From the NCBI GenBank assembly GCA_964627755.1, contig CAZVIH010000054.1, forward strand, positions 1 to 33,272: a stretch of DNA of 33,272 nucleotides, given 5' to 3'. Below, piece by piece: positions 25,056 through 32,555 of this stretch. The stretch is from B10-G9 sp964627755. GTDB lineage: Bacteria > Chloroflexota > Anaerolineae > Anaerolineales > UBA11858. The position numbers and the translations under genes are program-made. Below the pieces are notes generated by a model. That model ran no database searches. It had not been told where the DNA came from and saw nothing but the letters and a program-made list of their open reading frames with translations. Numbering within the stretch: the first letter of the stretch is position 1; each line of letters starts with the position of its first letter.

Positions 25056-26396
25056 TCACGAATACGTACCTACAAAACCTTCATAACGTTTCCAGATTTC
25101 CGGGGCTATTTTTTGTGCTTCTGCTGCAATTTTCTCTTCATCCACAGTCAGAATTTGTTTATCTTTCATTAAGAATTTTCCAGCCACCATCGTAGAAGTG
25201 ATCATGCTTTCCTGGATACCAAAAATGATCTGCCAGGGTAGATTCCCAGCACTCAGCGGAGTATAGGGGTGGTAATCCACAAATATCAGATCAGCCGCGG
25301 CGCCTGGCTGGATCACACCTACGGTTGTATCCGGCAGATACAGATTTGCCAGGGCAGCGTTATTGTGCACACCCATCTTGACAATATCCATAGCACTCAT
25401 CCTGCGTGGATCACGGTGGTGCAGTTTATGGAGAAAATAGACAGTTTTCCATTCCTCCCACATGGCATGATAAAAGCCATCCGTACCCAGGCAGACAGGA
25501 ATGCCCAAACGCAGGAAATCCTCGATAGCTGCCACGCCTACCGCGTTATTCATATTGGATCGGGCCTGGTGTGTCAACCAGGTTCCGGATTCCTTAAGGA
25601 GAGCAGCTTCCTGCTGATCGATATGTACTCCGTGGGCCACTATTGATTTCGGTCCCAGGATGCCAAACTTCTTCAACCTGTCAACTACTCTTAATCCACC
25701 TCTTTTGAGGCTGTCATACTCATCCGCCTGATGTTCTGCTACATGGATGTGAAAGCCAGCTTCATCATCAATAGCGTCTCGGCAGGCAGCGAGAGTATCA
25801 TCATCGAGTGTCAGACTGGCGTGCAATCCAAATGCTGCTCCCAGGCGATCAATTCCAGCCGCCTTTTTGATAAAGCGCACATTTTCCTCGATGCCCTTTT
25901 TCGCCCCTTCTTTTCCATTGCGATCAGTCACCTCGTAACACAGCACTCCGCGCAGACCTGCATCTAAGATAACATCAGCAATCACATCCAATGAGCCATC
26001 AATGTAATTAGGAGAAGCATGATGGTCAAACAGAGTTGTAGTGCCGTTCTTAATGGCATCAACAGCAAAAACGAGAGCTGAATAACGAACCCCATCCTCA
26101 TCAAGCGCCATATCCAGAGGCCACCATAGTTTCTCGAGAATTTCCGGAAAATCCTTTGGAGCGTCACCGGGTATGCCCATCCCACGGGCGAAAGCGCCGT
26201 AAAAATGAGTATGGGCACAGATATTTCCGGGCATGACATACTGTCCTCCTGCATCCACAACCTCTTCATCCGGATTATTCTTCTCCAGATCAGTTCCGAT
26301 CTCCTTGATCAATCCATCCTGGATCAATATTTGGCTATCTTCTAAGATCTGATTTTCTGGTTCCCAGGTAATCAATTTACCATTTTTGATGATCAT
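25056..26396 (-). CDS. ssnA: SsnA-family aminohydrolase
   Basis: A 446-aa amidohydrolase of the chlorohydrolase/cytosine-deaminase-like branch, matching E. coli SsnA along its length (CAHTHFYGAFARGM, LWWPLDMALDE, TTTLFDHHASPNYIDGSL, HQARSNMNNAVG). Metal ligands are H62 and H64, later histidines in FHIHVAEH and VAHGVHI, and the aspartate in LGTDGF. It probably deaminates or hydrolyses an N-heterocycle, but SsnA substrates are not firmly known. In E. coli ssnA sits with ygfK, ygfM and xdhD. Here xdhD- and ygfM-like genes are on the same strand 4-9 kb downstream, but ygfK is not. GGGAGAG lies 6 nt before the ATG. Confidence 0.88.
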   Translation of the reverse strand: MIIKNGKLITWEPENQILEDSQILIQDGLIKEIGTDLEKNNPDEEVVDAGGQYVMPGNICAHTHFYGAFARGMGIPGDAPKDFPEILEKLWWPLDMALDEDGVRYSALVFAVDAIKNGTTTLFDHHASPNYIDGSLDVIADVILDAGLRGVLCYEVTDRNGKEGAKKGIEENVRFIKKAAGIDRLGAAFGLHASLTLDDDTLAACRDAIDDEAGFHIHVAEHQADEYDSLKRGGLRVVDRLKKFGILGPKSIVAHGVHIDQQEAALLKESGTWLTHQARSNMNNAVGVAAIEDFLRLGIPVCLGTDGFYHAMWEEWKTVYFLHKLHHRDPRRMSAMDIVKMGVHNNAALANLYLPDTTVGVIQPGAAADLIFVDYHPYTPLSAGNLPWQIIFGIQESMITSTMVAGKFLMKDKQILTVDEEKIAAEAQKIAPEIWKRYEGFVGTYS

Positions 26397-26422
26397 GTTT
26401 ACTCTCCCGTTTTTGATAATTT

Positions 26423-26911
26423 CTAACCGGTTGGATCGAATTGATAATTAATCACAAAATCTTCTTGGATCCAATTTTCCATGGCCCCGGGTACCGATTC
26501 CCTTACCCAGTTGATGGCATCACGGCCATCCAGACCAAGATTTTCTTTGGCAAGGCAAGCCAGAAAAGTACCTGTTCGTCCAATGCCCGCCAGACAGTGA
26601 ATAGCGACATTCTTCCCGCTTCTGGCAGCTGAAGCCGCTGATTCCAAGCCATTCTGATAACTTTCCAGATCTTCTGGAATACCAAAGTCCGGCACAGGGA
26701 TGTGCAAAGCTTCCATGCCGTGGGACCGGTAAAAAGCTGGCAGATCTCTTCCTGCATAAACCAGGTACTCCTGCTGTTCAGTTAAGACCACTACCAGTTC
26801 AATATCCTGCTCCTGGAATGATGGCCAGACATCCTGTTTGTCAAACCGGCTGAATGGCATCGGGCTTCGAAAGATCTTTCCTGGCAATCTATATGGCAGT
26901 TTAATTAACAT
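26423..26911 (-). CDS. Dual-specificity/tyrosine phosphatase-like protein
   Basis: A 162-aa phosphatase of the Cys-based PTP fold. The active-site loop is HCLAGIGRTG, giving C106-x5-R112, and the PVPDFGIPED segment near residue 75 supplies the general-acid aspartate. The compact size and the QEYLVYAGRDLPAFYRSHGME-type N-terminal region are like bacterial proteins related to CDKN3-type dual-specificity phosphatases. The substrate (protein, nucleotide or inositol phosphate) cannot be inferred. The ATG has no recognisable Shine-Dalgarno sequence. The gene stands 26 nt before ssnA and is the first of the nine-gene run, so it may be co-transcribed with it. Confidence 0.85.
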   Translation of the reverse strand: MLIKLPYRLPGKIFRSPMPFSRFDKQDVWPSFQEQDIELVVVLTEQQEYLVYAGRDLPAFYRSHGMEALHIPVPDFGIPEDLESYQNGLESAASAARSGKNVAIHCLAGIGRTGTFLACLAKENLGLDGRDAINWVRESVPGAMENWIQEDFVINYQFDPTG

Positions 26912-26928
26912 AAATTCAATATTTAAGC

Positions 26929-26958
26929 AAAAATTTCACAGGTAGTTATCCTGTGAAA
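26929..26958 (-). terminator. Hairpin with U tract in the gap upstream of the phosphatase gene
   Basis: A perfect 9-bp inverted repeat (26934-26942 with 26950-26958, loop 7 nt) is followed on the minus strand by five T. It could terminate transcription coming from the hydroxylase at 27222-29996. Because it sits only 23 nt before the phosphatase ATG, an attenuator or operator role is also possible. The stem is only moderately GC-rich. Confidence 0.55.
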
Positions 26959-27039
26959 CATTTGTACAAGGAATTTTGGAAATGATTCTGAATATTTAGT
27001 TCAATCTGATTAACTATATATATATATTGTCTCTTCATA

Positions 27040-27135
27040 GGATCGGCGACTTTCGCTCAAAAGGACGGTAGCACTTTTCACCAGGTATTTCCTGGCGCCG
27101 CGGGGATTACAATAATCTCCAACGACCACCGATCC
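27040..27135. other. Structured intergenic segment, possible RNA element
   Basis: This lies in the only gene-free stretch over 300 bases (26912-27221). A 7-bp outer stem (27040-27046 with 27129-27135) encloses three local hairpins: 27046-27049 with 27053-27056, CCAGG/CCTGG at 27081-27085 with 27091-27095, and an 8-bp stem at 27102-27109 with 27113-27120. The last stem contains a G:T pair that is a wobble if the plus strand is transcribed and an A:C mismatch if the minus strand is. I could not match it to a riboswitch or ncRNA class. The rest of the stretch holds a TA run (27015-27027) and the hairpin at 26929-26958, and nothing else I can identify. Confidence 0.4.
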
Positions 27136-27221
27136 GTATTATTTAAAATTGTACCATGCAGACTGCAGGACAAGAATGTGCAAATGCTCCTATCCTTTCC
27201 TTGCAAACTCTCCAAATACTA

Positions 27222-29996
27222 TTATTTGCTTTTTATTTGTCCGGCCAGCCAGTCTTGGTCAATCGGGATGCGATGGAACCGGACTCCGCAAGCGTTATAG
27301 ACCGCGTTAACTATCGCTGGAGGAATGGGCATGGTAGAAATTTCTCCCACGCCTTTTCCGCCATAAGGACCATCTATTGTGGGATCCTCCACAATGATCA
27401 CTTTTATTTCGTCCGGTACGTGGTGAATGGAGGGCATCCTGTAGCGTGACAAATAATCAGTAAAAATCTGCCCTTTTTCAACGATAAACTCCTCAGTTAG
27501 GGCATGCCCGACTCCCATGATCACGCCACCTTCTACCTGGCCCTGTAAACCAAGAGGATTAATTGCTTTGCCAACATCCGTTGCACCAACAGCCCGTACC
27601 ACTCGGACTTCTCCAGTATCAAGGTCAACTTCTACTTCTACAGCCTGGGCTGCGTAGGAATAGGCAAAATGTTTATCCCCTTTTTCTCCAAGCGGTGTCG
27701 TTTCGGGGGATTTATAGTCGTAAACCAATTTGGGAATTCTCCCCTCTTCCCGCATGAGTGCGCCTACTTCCGCGAAAGTTAATTCCTGTCCATTTACCTG
27801 AACAACTCCCTGAGCAATTGTGATCTTATCCGGAGGTTGGTTATATTTCTCTGACAGCGTGGCTAGAATGCTGTTGCGTAAAGTAATGGCAGCGAACTTG
27901 GCAGCATTGCCTGAAATATAGGTTTGCCGGGAACCTGTCGTCGGTCCACCATCCGGTGTAAGGTCCGTATCAGACAGATAAACCCGGACCTGATCAAGTG
28001 GCAGGCTCAATTCTTCGGCGGTGACCATTTGTAAAACAGTTACAAGCCCCTGGCCGATCTCTGCTGAGGATATCCGGGTTTCCACAATTCCATCTTCCAG
28101 CAATTCGATTTCCGCTGAGGCGTTATCTGGTGCACCCTCCCCCAGACCGGTATTTTTAAAAGTGACTGCAAATCCCCAAGCTCTTCGTTTTTGAGGATGG
28201 CCTTCTACGGATCTGGAAATGAAGGGGTCTTCACCACCTGTGATCTCCAGAACTGCATCCCAGGCTTTATCGATACATTCGAGCAATCCAACGCTGTCCC
28301 TGAGCTGCTGTCCGGTATTGGTGATTGCTCCTTCCCGGAGAGCGTTCATTCGCCGAAATTCAATCCGATCGATTCCCAGCTTTTCGGCAGCCTGATCCAT
28401 AATACATTCAATCGCAAAAGCTGCCTGTAAGGCGCCAAATCCGCGGAATGCGCCCGAGGGAGGATTATTGGTATACATTGCATAACAATTGATTTTTACA
28501 TTGGGAACGATGTACGGGCCTGTAGAATGAGTAGTTGCCCTGCCCATCACCTTGGCACCCAGCGAAGCATAAGCGCCAGTATCTCCATACAACTCGGTTT
28601 GGGCAGCGGTCAAAGTGCCATCTTTTTTGAAGCCTAATTTGACATTGATCTGGGTGGCATGCCGTTTGGGATGAACCAGCAAACTTTCATGGCGGTCATA
28701 CAAAATCTTCACCGGTTTTCCGGTTGCATTGGCCAATAGAGCAGCGTGAATCTGGCCCGCGATATCTTCTTTCCCGCCAAAACCCCCTCCCACTAATGGG
28801 CTGCGGACACGAACTTGATCCAAAGGCAGTCCGAGTGCTTCCGCAACCTGCTTCCGGTCCGAGTAAGGGATCTGAGATCCCACATAAACCTCCATTTTCC
28901 CATCTTCCAGGGGCCTGGCGATACTGCATTCTGGTTCCATGAAGGCATGGTCATAAGAAGGAGTGAAATAAGTATCCTCGATGATAACATCGGCTTCTTT
29001 AAATCCCTTCTCAATATCTCCCTTGTCGACTTTGATATGTTTTAAAAGATTTCCACTTTCATGAACAAGAGGAGCTCCATCTTTATTAGCATCCACCGGA
29101 TCAGTTACCATGGGTAATTCTTCCAATTCCAGATCAATTAGATCGAGGGCTTTTGTAGCTATTTCCAGAGTATCAGCTGCCACAATGGCAATCGCATCTC
29201 CCACGTAACGGGCTTTTTCACCAATCCCGATTAATGCCGGCCAGTCTTGAATGATCTCTCCGTGATTAACTCTTCCTGGGATATCCTCTGCCGTCAAGAC
29301 AGCCTGAACACCCGGGAGTTTTTTAGCTTTGGAAATATCAAGTTTCTTCACACGACCATGAGGAATCCCAGCCCGAAGGGTAGCGCCAAATAACATCCCG
29401 GGAAAACTGATATCGTCAGTGTATACTGCTTCACCGGTGACTTTTTTATTGGCTTCCGGCCGTGGAACCACCTGACCGACCACATCCATTCCTCCCCCAA
29501 AATCAAAGGTCGGGAATTCAATTGGCTTACCTGAGTTGATCTTGTCCGCAGCTGCGTGAATAGCCTTGGTGATCATCGGGTATGTTCCACATCGACATAG
29601 AGTATCATTTAGGGCATATTCGATATCTTTGTCTGTGGGATCCGGTTTCTCTTTTAACAAAGCCGCAGCAGTCATAATTTGACCGGGAGTACAAAAACCA
29701 CACTGCACAGCTCCGTGTTTTATGAAAGCTTCCTGTACGGGATGCAGTACTTCACCCTCTGCTAAACCTTCGATGGTAGTGACATGTTTTCCATCAGCTT
29801 TCAAGGCTGGATAATTGCAGGATAAAATTGGTTCTCCATCCACCAGCACAGTGCAAACGCCGCATTCGGATTCCCCACAACTTATTTTTGTGCCTGTTAA
29901 CCCCAGGCGATAACGCAGGACATCAGCCAGCATTTCACTGACTTCAATTTCCAGCGAATGTTCCTGATTGTTGACAACGAAATTTAATGTAGTCAT
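27222..29996 (-). CDS. Fused [2Fe-2S] + molybdopterin subunit of a molybdenum hydroxylase (xanthine dehydrogenase/aldehyde oxidoreductase type)
   Basis: A 924-aa catalytic subunit with intact electron-transfer domains. The ferredoxin-type cluster uses C40, C45, C48 and C60. The second cluster uses C99, C102, C134 and C136. A short linker leads to the molybdopterin half from about residue 175: PLVGGGFGGKED near 405, GAFRGFGALQ, SSAEIGQGLVTVLQM, TTGSRQTYISGNA, and the C-terminal GGKGVGEISTMPIPPA with the catalytic glutamate. The layout resembles single-chain aldehyde oxidoreductases and the so-called selenium-dependent xanthine dehydrogenases, but with a separate FAD subunit encoded 24 nt upstream. 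AAGGGAG lies about 8 nt before the ATG. N-heterocycle or aldehyde hydroxylation is expected. The substrate is not resolved. Confidence 0.9.
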   Translation of the reverse strand: MTTLNFVVNNQEHSLEIEVSEMLADVLRYRLGLTGTKISCGESECGVCTVLVDGEPILSCNYPALKADGKHVTTIEGLAEGEVLHPVQEAFIKHGAVQCGFCTPGQIMTAAALLKEKPDPTDKDIEYALNDTLCRCGTYPMITKAIHAAADKINSGKPIEFPTFDFGGGMDVVGQVVPRPEANKKVTGEAVYTDDISFPGMLFGATLRAGIPHGRVKKLDISKAKKLPGVQAVLTAEDIPGRVNHGEIIQDWPALIGIGEKARYVGDAIAIVAADTLEIATKALDLIDLELEELPMVTDPVDANKDGAPLVHESGNLLKHIKVDKGDIEKGFKEADVIIEDTYFTPSYDHAFMEPECSIARPLEDGKMEVYVGSQIPYSDRKQVAEALGLPLDQVRVRSPLVGGGFGGKEDIAGQIHAALLANATGKPVKILYDRHESLLVHPKRHATQINVKLGFKKDGTLTAAQTELYGDTGAYASLGAKVMGRATTHSTGPYIVPNVKINCYAMYTNNPPSGAFRGFGALQAAFAIECIMDQAAEKLGIDRIEFRRMNALREGAITNTGQQLRDSVGLLECIDKAWDAVLEITGGEDPFISRSVEGHPQKRRAWGFAVTFKNTGLGEGAPDNASAEIELLEDGIVETRISSAEIGQGLVTVLQMVTAEELSLPLDQVRVYLSDTDLTPDGGPTTGSRQTYISGNAAKFAAITLRNSILATLSEKYNQPPDKITIAQGVVQVNGQELTFAEVGALMREEGRIPKLVYDYKSPETTPLGEKGDKHFAYSYAAQAVEVEVDLDTGEVRVVRAVGATDVGKAINPLGLQGQVEGGVIMGVGHALTEEFIVEKGQIFTDYLSRYRMPSIHHVPDEIKVIIVEDPTIDGPYGGKGVGEISTMPIPPAIVNAVYNACGVRFHRIPIDQDWLAGQIKSK

Positions 29997-30020
29997 AGAA
30001 AATTCTCCCTTCTCGGCCGG

Positions 30021-30899
30021 CTAGAGCCTGGCCCGCTCCACAGCGGTATCCATAACTTTCTGGAGCAATACCGGTAATAGTTGATGGCGATATTCTTTTG
30101 TCGCTCGATGTTTACTTGTCCTCAAACTGACTTCATCCGCCAGGATCTTCGAGGCCTCCTGTAAAACTGAGTCGCTCCAGGTTTTTCCAGATAGGTAAGC
30201 TTCAGTTTTTACGGCTCTAAACGGTTTTGGACCAGCAGGCCCACACGATACCCGGACTTTCTTCATATTTCCACTTTGATCCAACTTCACCCAGGCTGCC
30301 ATATTCAATATCGCGATCGCTACTCCCTGGGGCCGCATCACCCGGTGAAAAGCAGATCCTTCCCCCTTTGTTTTGGATCTAAATCGAAATCGGGTCACAA
30401 GCTCTTTGGAGCGGTCAAAATTAACCCTCCCTGGTCCCGCAAAAATATCGATCAGGGGCTGCCAGGAAGAACCTTCAGAAGAAGTGATCTGAACCTCAGT
30501 ATCCAGGGCCAGGAGAGAGATGGTGCCATCACCCGCTGGCAAGGCATGGGAAATATTACCGCCAATGGTTGCTACATTCCTGACTTGGGGACCACCAATT
30601 AAACCGCAGCCCTCAACCATACATTGGGCGTGTTCCTGAAGAACCGGATCAGTGATTATGCTTTTATGGGTTACCGATGCTCCGATGATAATCTGATCTT
30701 TTTCCCGGTTGATCTGTTTTAATTCCGGGATCTCAGAAATGTCTACCAGGCGATCAACAGCAGGATGACGTCCCTGCCGAAGTTCAAGCAGCAAGTCTGT
30801 TCCACCGGCGATCACAGCAGCCGGGCCTGCACCTTCGGTCAGATTTTGCAGGGCTTCGGCAATGGATTTTGGTTGAAAATACTCTTGAAAATAATTCAT
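30021..30899 (-). CDS. FAD-binding subunit of a molybdenum hydroxylase
   Basis: A 292-aa medium subunit (CoxM/XdhB type) that accepts electrons from the [2Fe-2S] domains and passes them to NAD or another acceptor. Both FAD motifs are canonical: AGGTDL (31-36) and TIGGNISHALPAGDGT near 105-125. This contrasts with the degenerate version at 20076-20846. The C-terminal CO-dehydrogenase-flavoprotein-like domain starts near 175. I start at the ATG at 30899, with GAGGT just upstream and the family-typical MNYFQEYFQPKSIAEAL. A TTG at 30989 would add 30 residues of leader-like sequence. It is the first gene of a two-gene unit with 27222-29996. Confidence 0.9.
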   Translation of the reverse strand: MNYFQEYFQPKSIAEALQNLTEGAGPAAVIAGGTDLLLELRQGRHPAVDRLVDISEIPELKQINREKDQIIIGASVTHKSIITDPVLQEHAQCMVEGCGLIGGPQVRNVATIGGNISHALPAGDGTISLLALDTEVQITSSEGSSWQPLIDIFAGPGRVNFDRSKELVTRFRFRSKTKGEGSAFHRVMRPQGVAIAILNMAAWVKLDQSGNMKKVRVSCGPAGPKPFRAVKTEAYLSGKTWSDSVLQEASKILADEVSLRTSKHRATKEYRHQLLPVLLQKVMDTAVERARL

Positions 30900-31035
30900 A
30901 TCTACCTCATTTTCCCTACTATACCGCTCTAAAATAAAGAAAAGAACTTGCTCTTCCCGATTAATAATTGTACACACAACCTGGTTCAATTTCCAATCAG
31001 GAAAGATTTGTAATGATTATTGTTTGGATTTTAGG

Positions 31036-31096
31036 TGTCAACCATTATACATGAACCTAGAAAAATGGTTTGGAAAATGATTTTTTCTAAGATAAT
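31036..31096. promoter_or_regulatory. Divergent promoter region between the FAD subunit and the M20 dipeptidase
   Basis: The 283-nt gap 30900-31182 separates divergent genes. For the minus strand there is a perfect TTGACA (31036-31041) with a weak TAATCA at 16 nt, and a separate perfect TATAAT (31044-31049) without a good -35. For the plus strand, TTTGGA (31069-31074) and GATAAT (31091-31096) are 16 nt apart, about 87 nt before the dipeptidase ATG. These are candidates by eye. No operator palindrome is obvious. Confidence 0.4.
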
Positions 31097-31182
31097 TATG
31101 AGACAAGATGCCCTTATTGGGCTGGTCTGCGGTAAAATTGACCCAGTGAAAGACTACTGAACCTGTATTGGAGGAACAACTC

Positions 31183-32553
31183 ATGGCTGAACATCGTCAA
31201 CTTGCGCTTGAGTATATTCAGGAGCATAAGAACCAATCCTTGGAAAAGATGAAAGAGATCATTTCCATCCCTTCGGTTTCAACCGATCCCAAACGGAATG
31301 GGGATATTAAAAAAGCAGCCGAATGGCTCAAAGCTGAACTGATTGCTCTGGATATGGACCGAGTAGAAATATACCCCACTCCCCGCCATCCAATTGTCTA
31401 TGCGGAAGATCTATCAGCTGGTGAAGATAAACCCACAGTATTGATTTACGGTCATTACGATGTCCAGCCAGAAGATCCGGTGGATGAATGGCAGTCGGAT
31501 CCATTTACAGCCACAATAAAAGGTGAGAACCTTTATGCACGCGGGGCAACCGACATGAAAGGCCAGATCATCGCCTGTTTCAGTGCCATCGAGGCTATCC
31601 GTCAAACCGGGGAACTGCCCCTCAATATCAAATTCCTGATCGAAGGTGAAGAGGAAATCGGCGGATCCTATCTGGAGACTTTTATCAAGGAAAATAAAGA
31701 CATGCTGGCCTGTGACTTCTTTCTCAACCCTGATACCGGCATGCAAGCCCCCGATCAACCAACTATCACCTACGCCCTGCGCGGGATGGCCTATTTTGAA
31801 CTTCGGATCCAAGGCCCCAAACAGGATTTGCATTCAGGCACATTCGGTGGTGCAATTCACAACCCGGCCCAGGTTATGGCAGACCTTCTCTCCGGGCTGC
31901 ATGATAAAAAAGGACGGGTGACCCTGAGAGGATTCTACGACCGGGTCAAACCCCTGAACCCGGCTGAGCGGGAAGAACTCAGTAAATTACCCAATAACGA
32001 TGATTTTTATAAAAAACAGGCAGGGGTTAAGGCTTTATTTGGTGAAGAGGGCTACACAGCCATAGAACGGACTGGCGCCCGCCCAACCCTTGAGATCAAC
32101 GGCTTGTACTCCGGATTTATCGGAGAGGGTCAAAAAACTGTCCTGCCCGCCTATGCTATGGCGAAAGTATCCTGCCGCCTTGTTGCAGATCAGGATCCTG
32201 TTGAAGTATATGAACAATTCAAGGATTACCTGTCGGAAAATGCTCCCGAGACAGTAACCTGGGAGTTGACCCAGATGTCAAAGAATTTTCCATCCCTCAG
32301 TGATCGTAAATCCAAATGGATCGAGGCTTATGTCCAGGCATCAGAAGCAACCTGGGGCAAACGCCCAATCTTCAAACGTGAAGGCGGCAGCGTACCGGTA
32401 GTAGTCCACATTCAACAGACACTTGGTGTTGATTCAGTAAATATCGGATTTGGTCTGCCAAGCGACAATATGCACGGTCCCAATGAAAAAATCCATTTAC
32501 CCACTTTCTATAAAGGAATTGAAGCCCTGGTACATTTCTTCTTCAATCTATAA
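31183..32553 (+). CDS. M20-family metallodipeptidase
   Basis: A 456-aa zinc peptidase of the M20 family (carnosinase/DapE/CPG2 group), probably a cytoplasmic dipeptidase. The first metal motif is GHYDVQPED (H91, D93). RGATDMKGQ follows near residue 125 with the bridging aspartate, and IEGEEEIGGSYLE near 160 contains the catalytic glutamate and a metal-ligand glutamate. The dimerisation domain lies at about 200-380. SDNMHGPNE near the C-terminus provides the last metal histidine. I start at the ATG at 31183 because GGAGGA lies 7 nt upstream. A TTG at 31168 overlaps that ribosome site and is unlikely. The DUF1385 gene follows after 2 nt. Confidence 0.9.
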   Translation: MAEHRQLALEYIQEHKNQSLEKMKEIISIPSVSTDPKRNGDIKKAAEWLKAELIALDMDRVEIYPTPRHPIVYAEDLSAGEDKPTVLIYGHYDVQPEDPVDEWQSDPFTATIKGENLYARGATDMKGQIIACFSAIEAIRQTGELPLNIKFLIEGEEEIGGSYLETFIKENKDMLACDFFLNPDTGMQAPDQPTITYALRGMAYFELRIQGPKQDLHSGTFGGAIHNPAQVMADLLSGLHDKKGRVTLRGFYDRVKPLNPAEREELSKLPNNDDFYKKQAGVKALFGEEGYTAIERTGARPTLEINGLYSGFIGEGQKTVLPAYAMAKVSCRLVADQDPVEVYEQFKDYLSENAPETVTWELTQMSKNFPSLSDRKSKWIEAYVQASEATWGKRPIFKREGGSVPVVVHIQQTLGVDSVNIGFGLPSDNMHGPNEKIHLPTFYKGIEALVHFFFNL

Positions 32554-32555
32554 TT

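Noticed and set aside
27015..27027. TA dinucleotide run as a possible hypermutable phase-variation tract
   Set aside because: It is only about six repeat units, lies outside any coding region and is not positioned in a recognisable promoter spacer.
27040..27135. Possible tRNA, including a selenocysteine tRNA, because of the 7-bp closing stem and several internal arms
   Set aside because: There is no TTC-type T loop next to the acceptor stem, no plausible anticodon arm, and eight unpaired bases separate the last hairpin from the closing stem.
30900..30989. N-terminal extension of the FAD subunit from a TTG at 30989
   Set aside because: The 30 extra residues do not resemble the family, and the ATG at 30899 has its own GAGGT ribosome site and the usual family N-terminus.
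31168..31182. TTG start at 31168 for the M20 dipeptidase
   Set aside because: It overlaps the GGAGGA ribosome site that serves the ATG at 31183.
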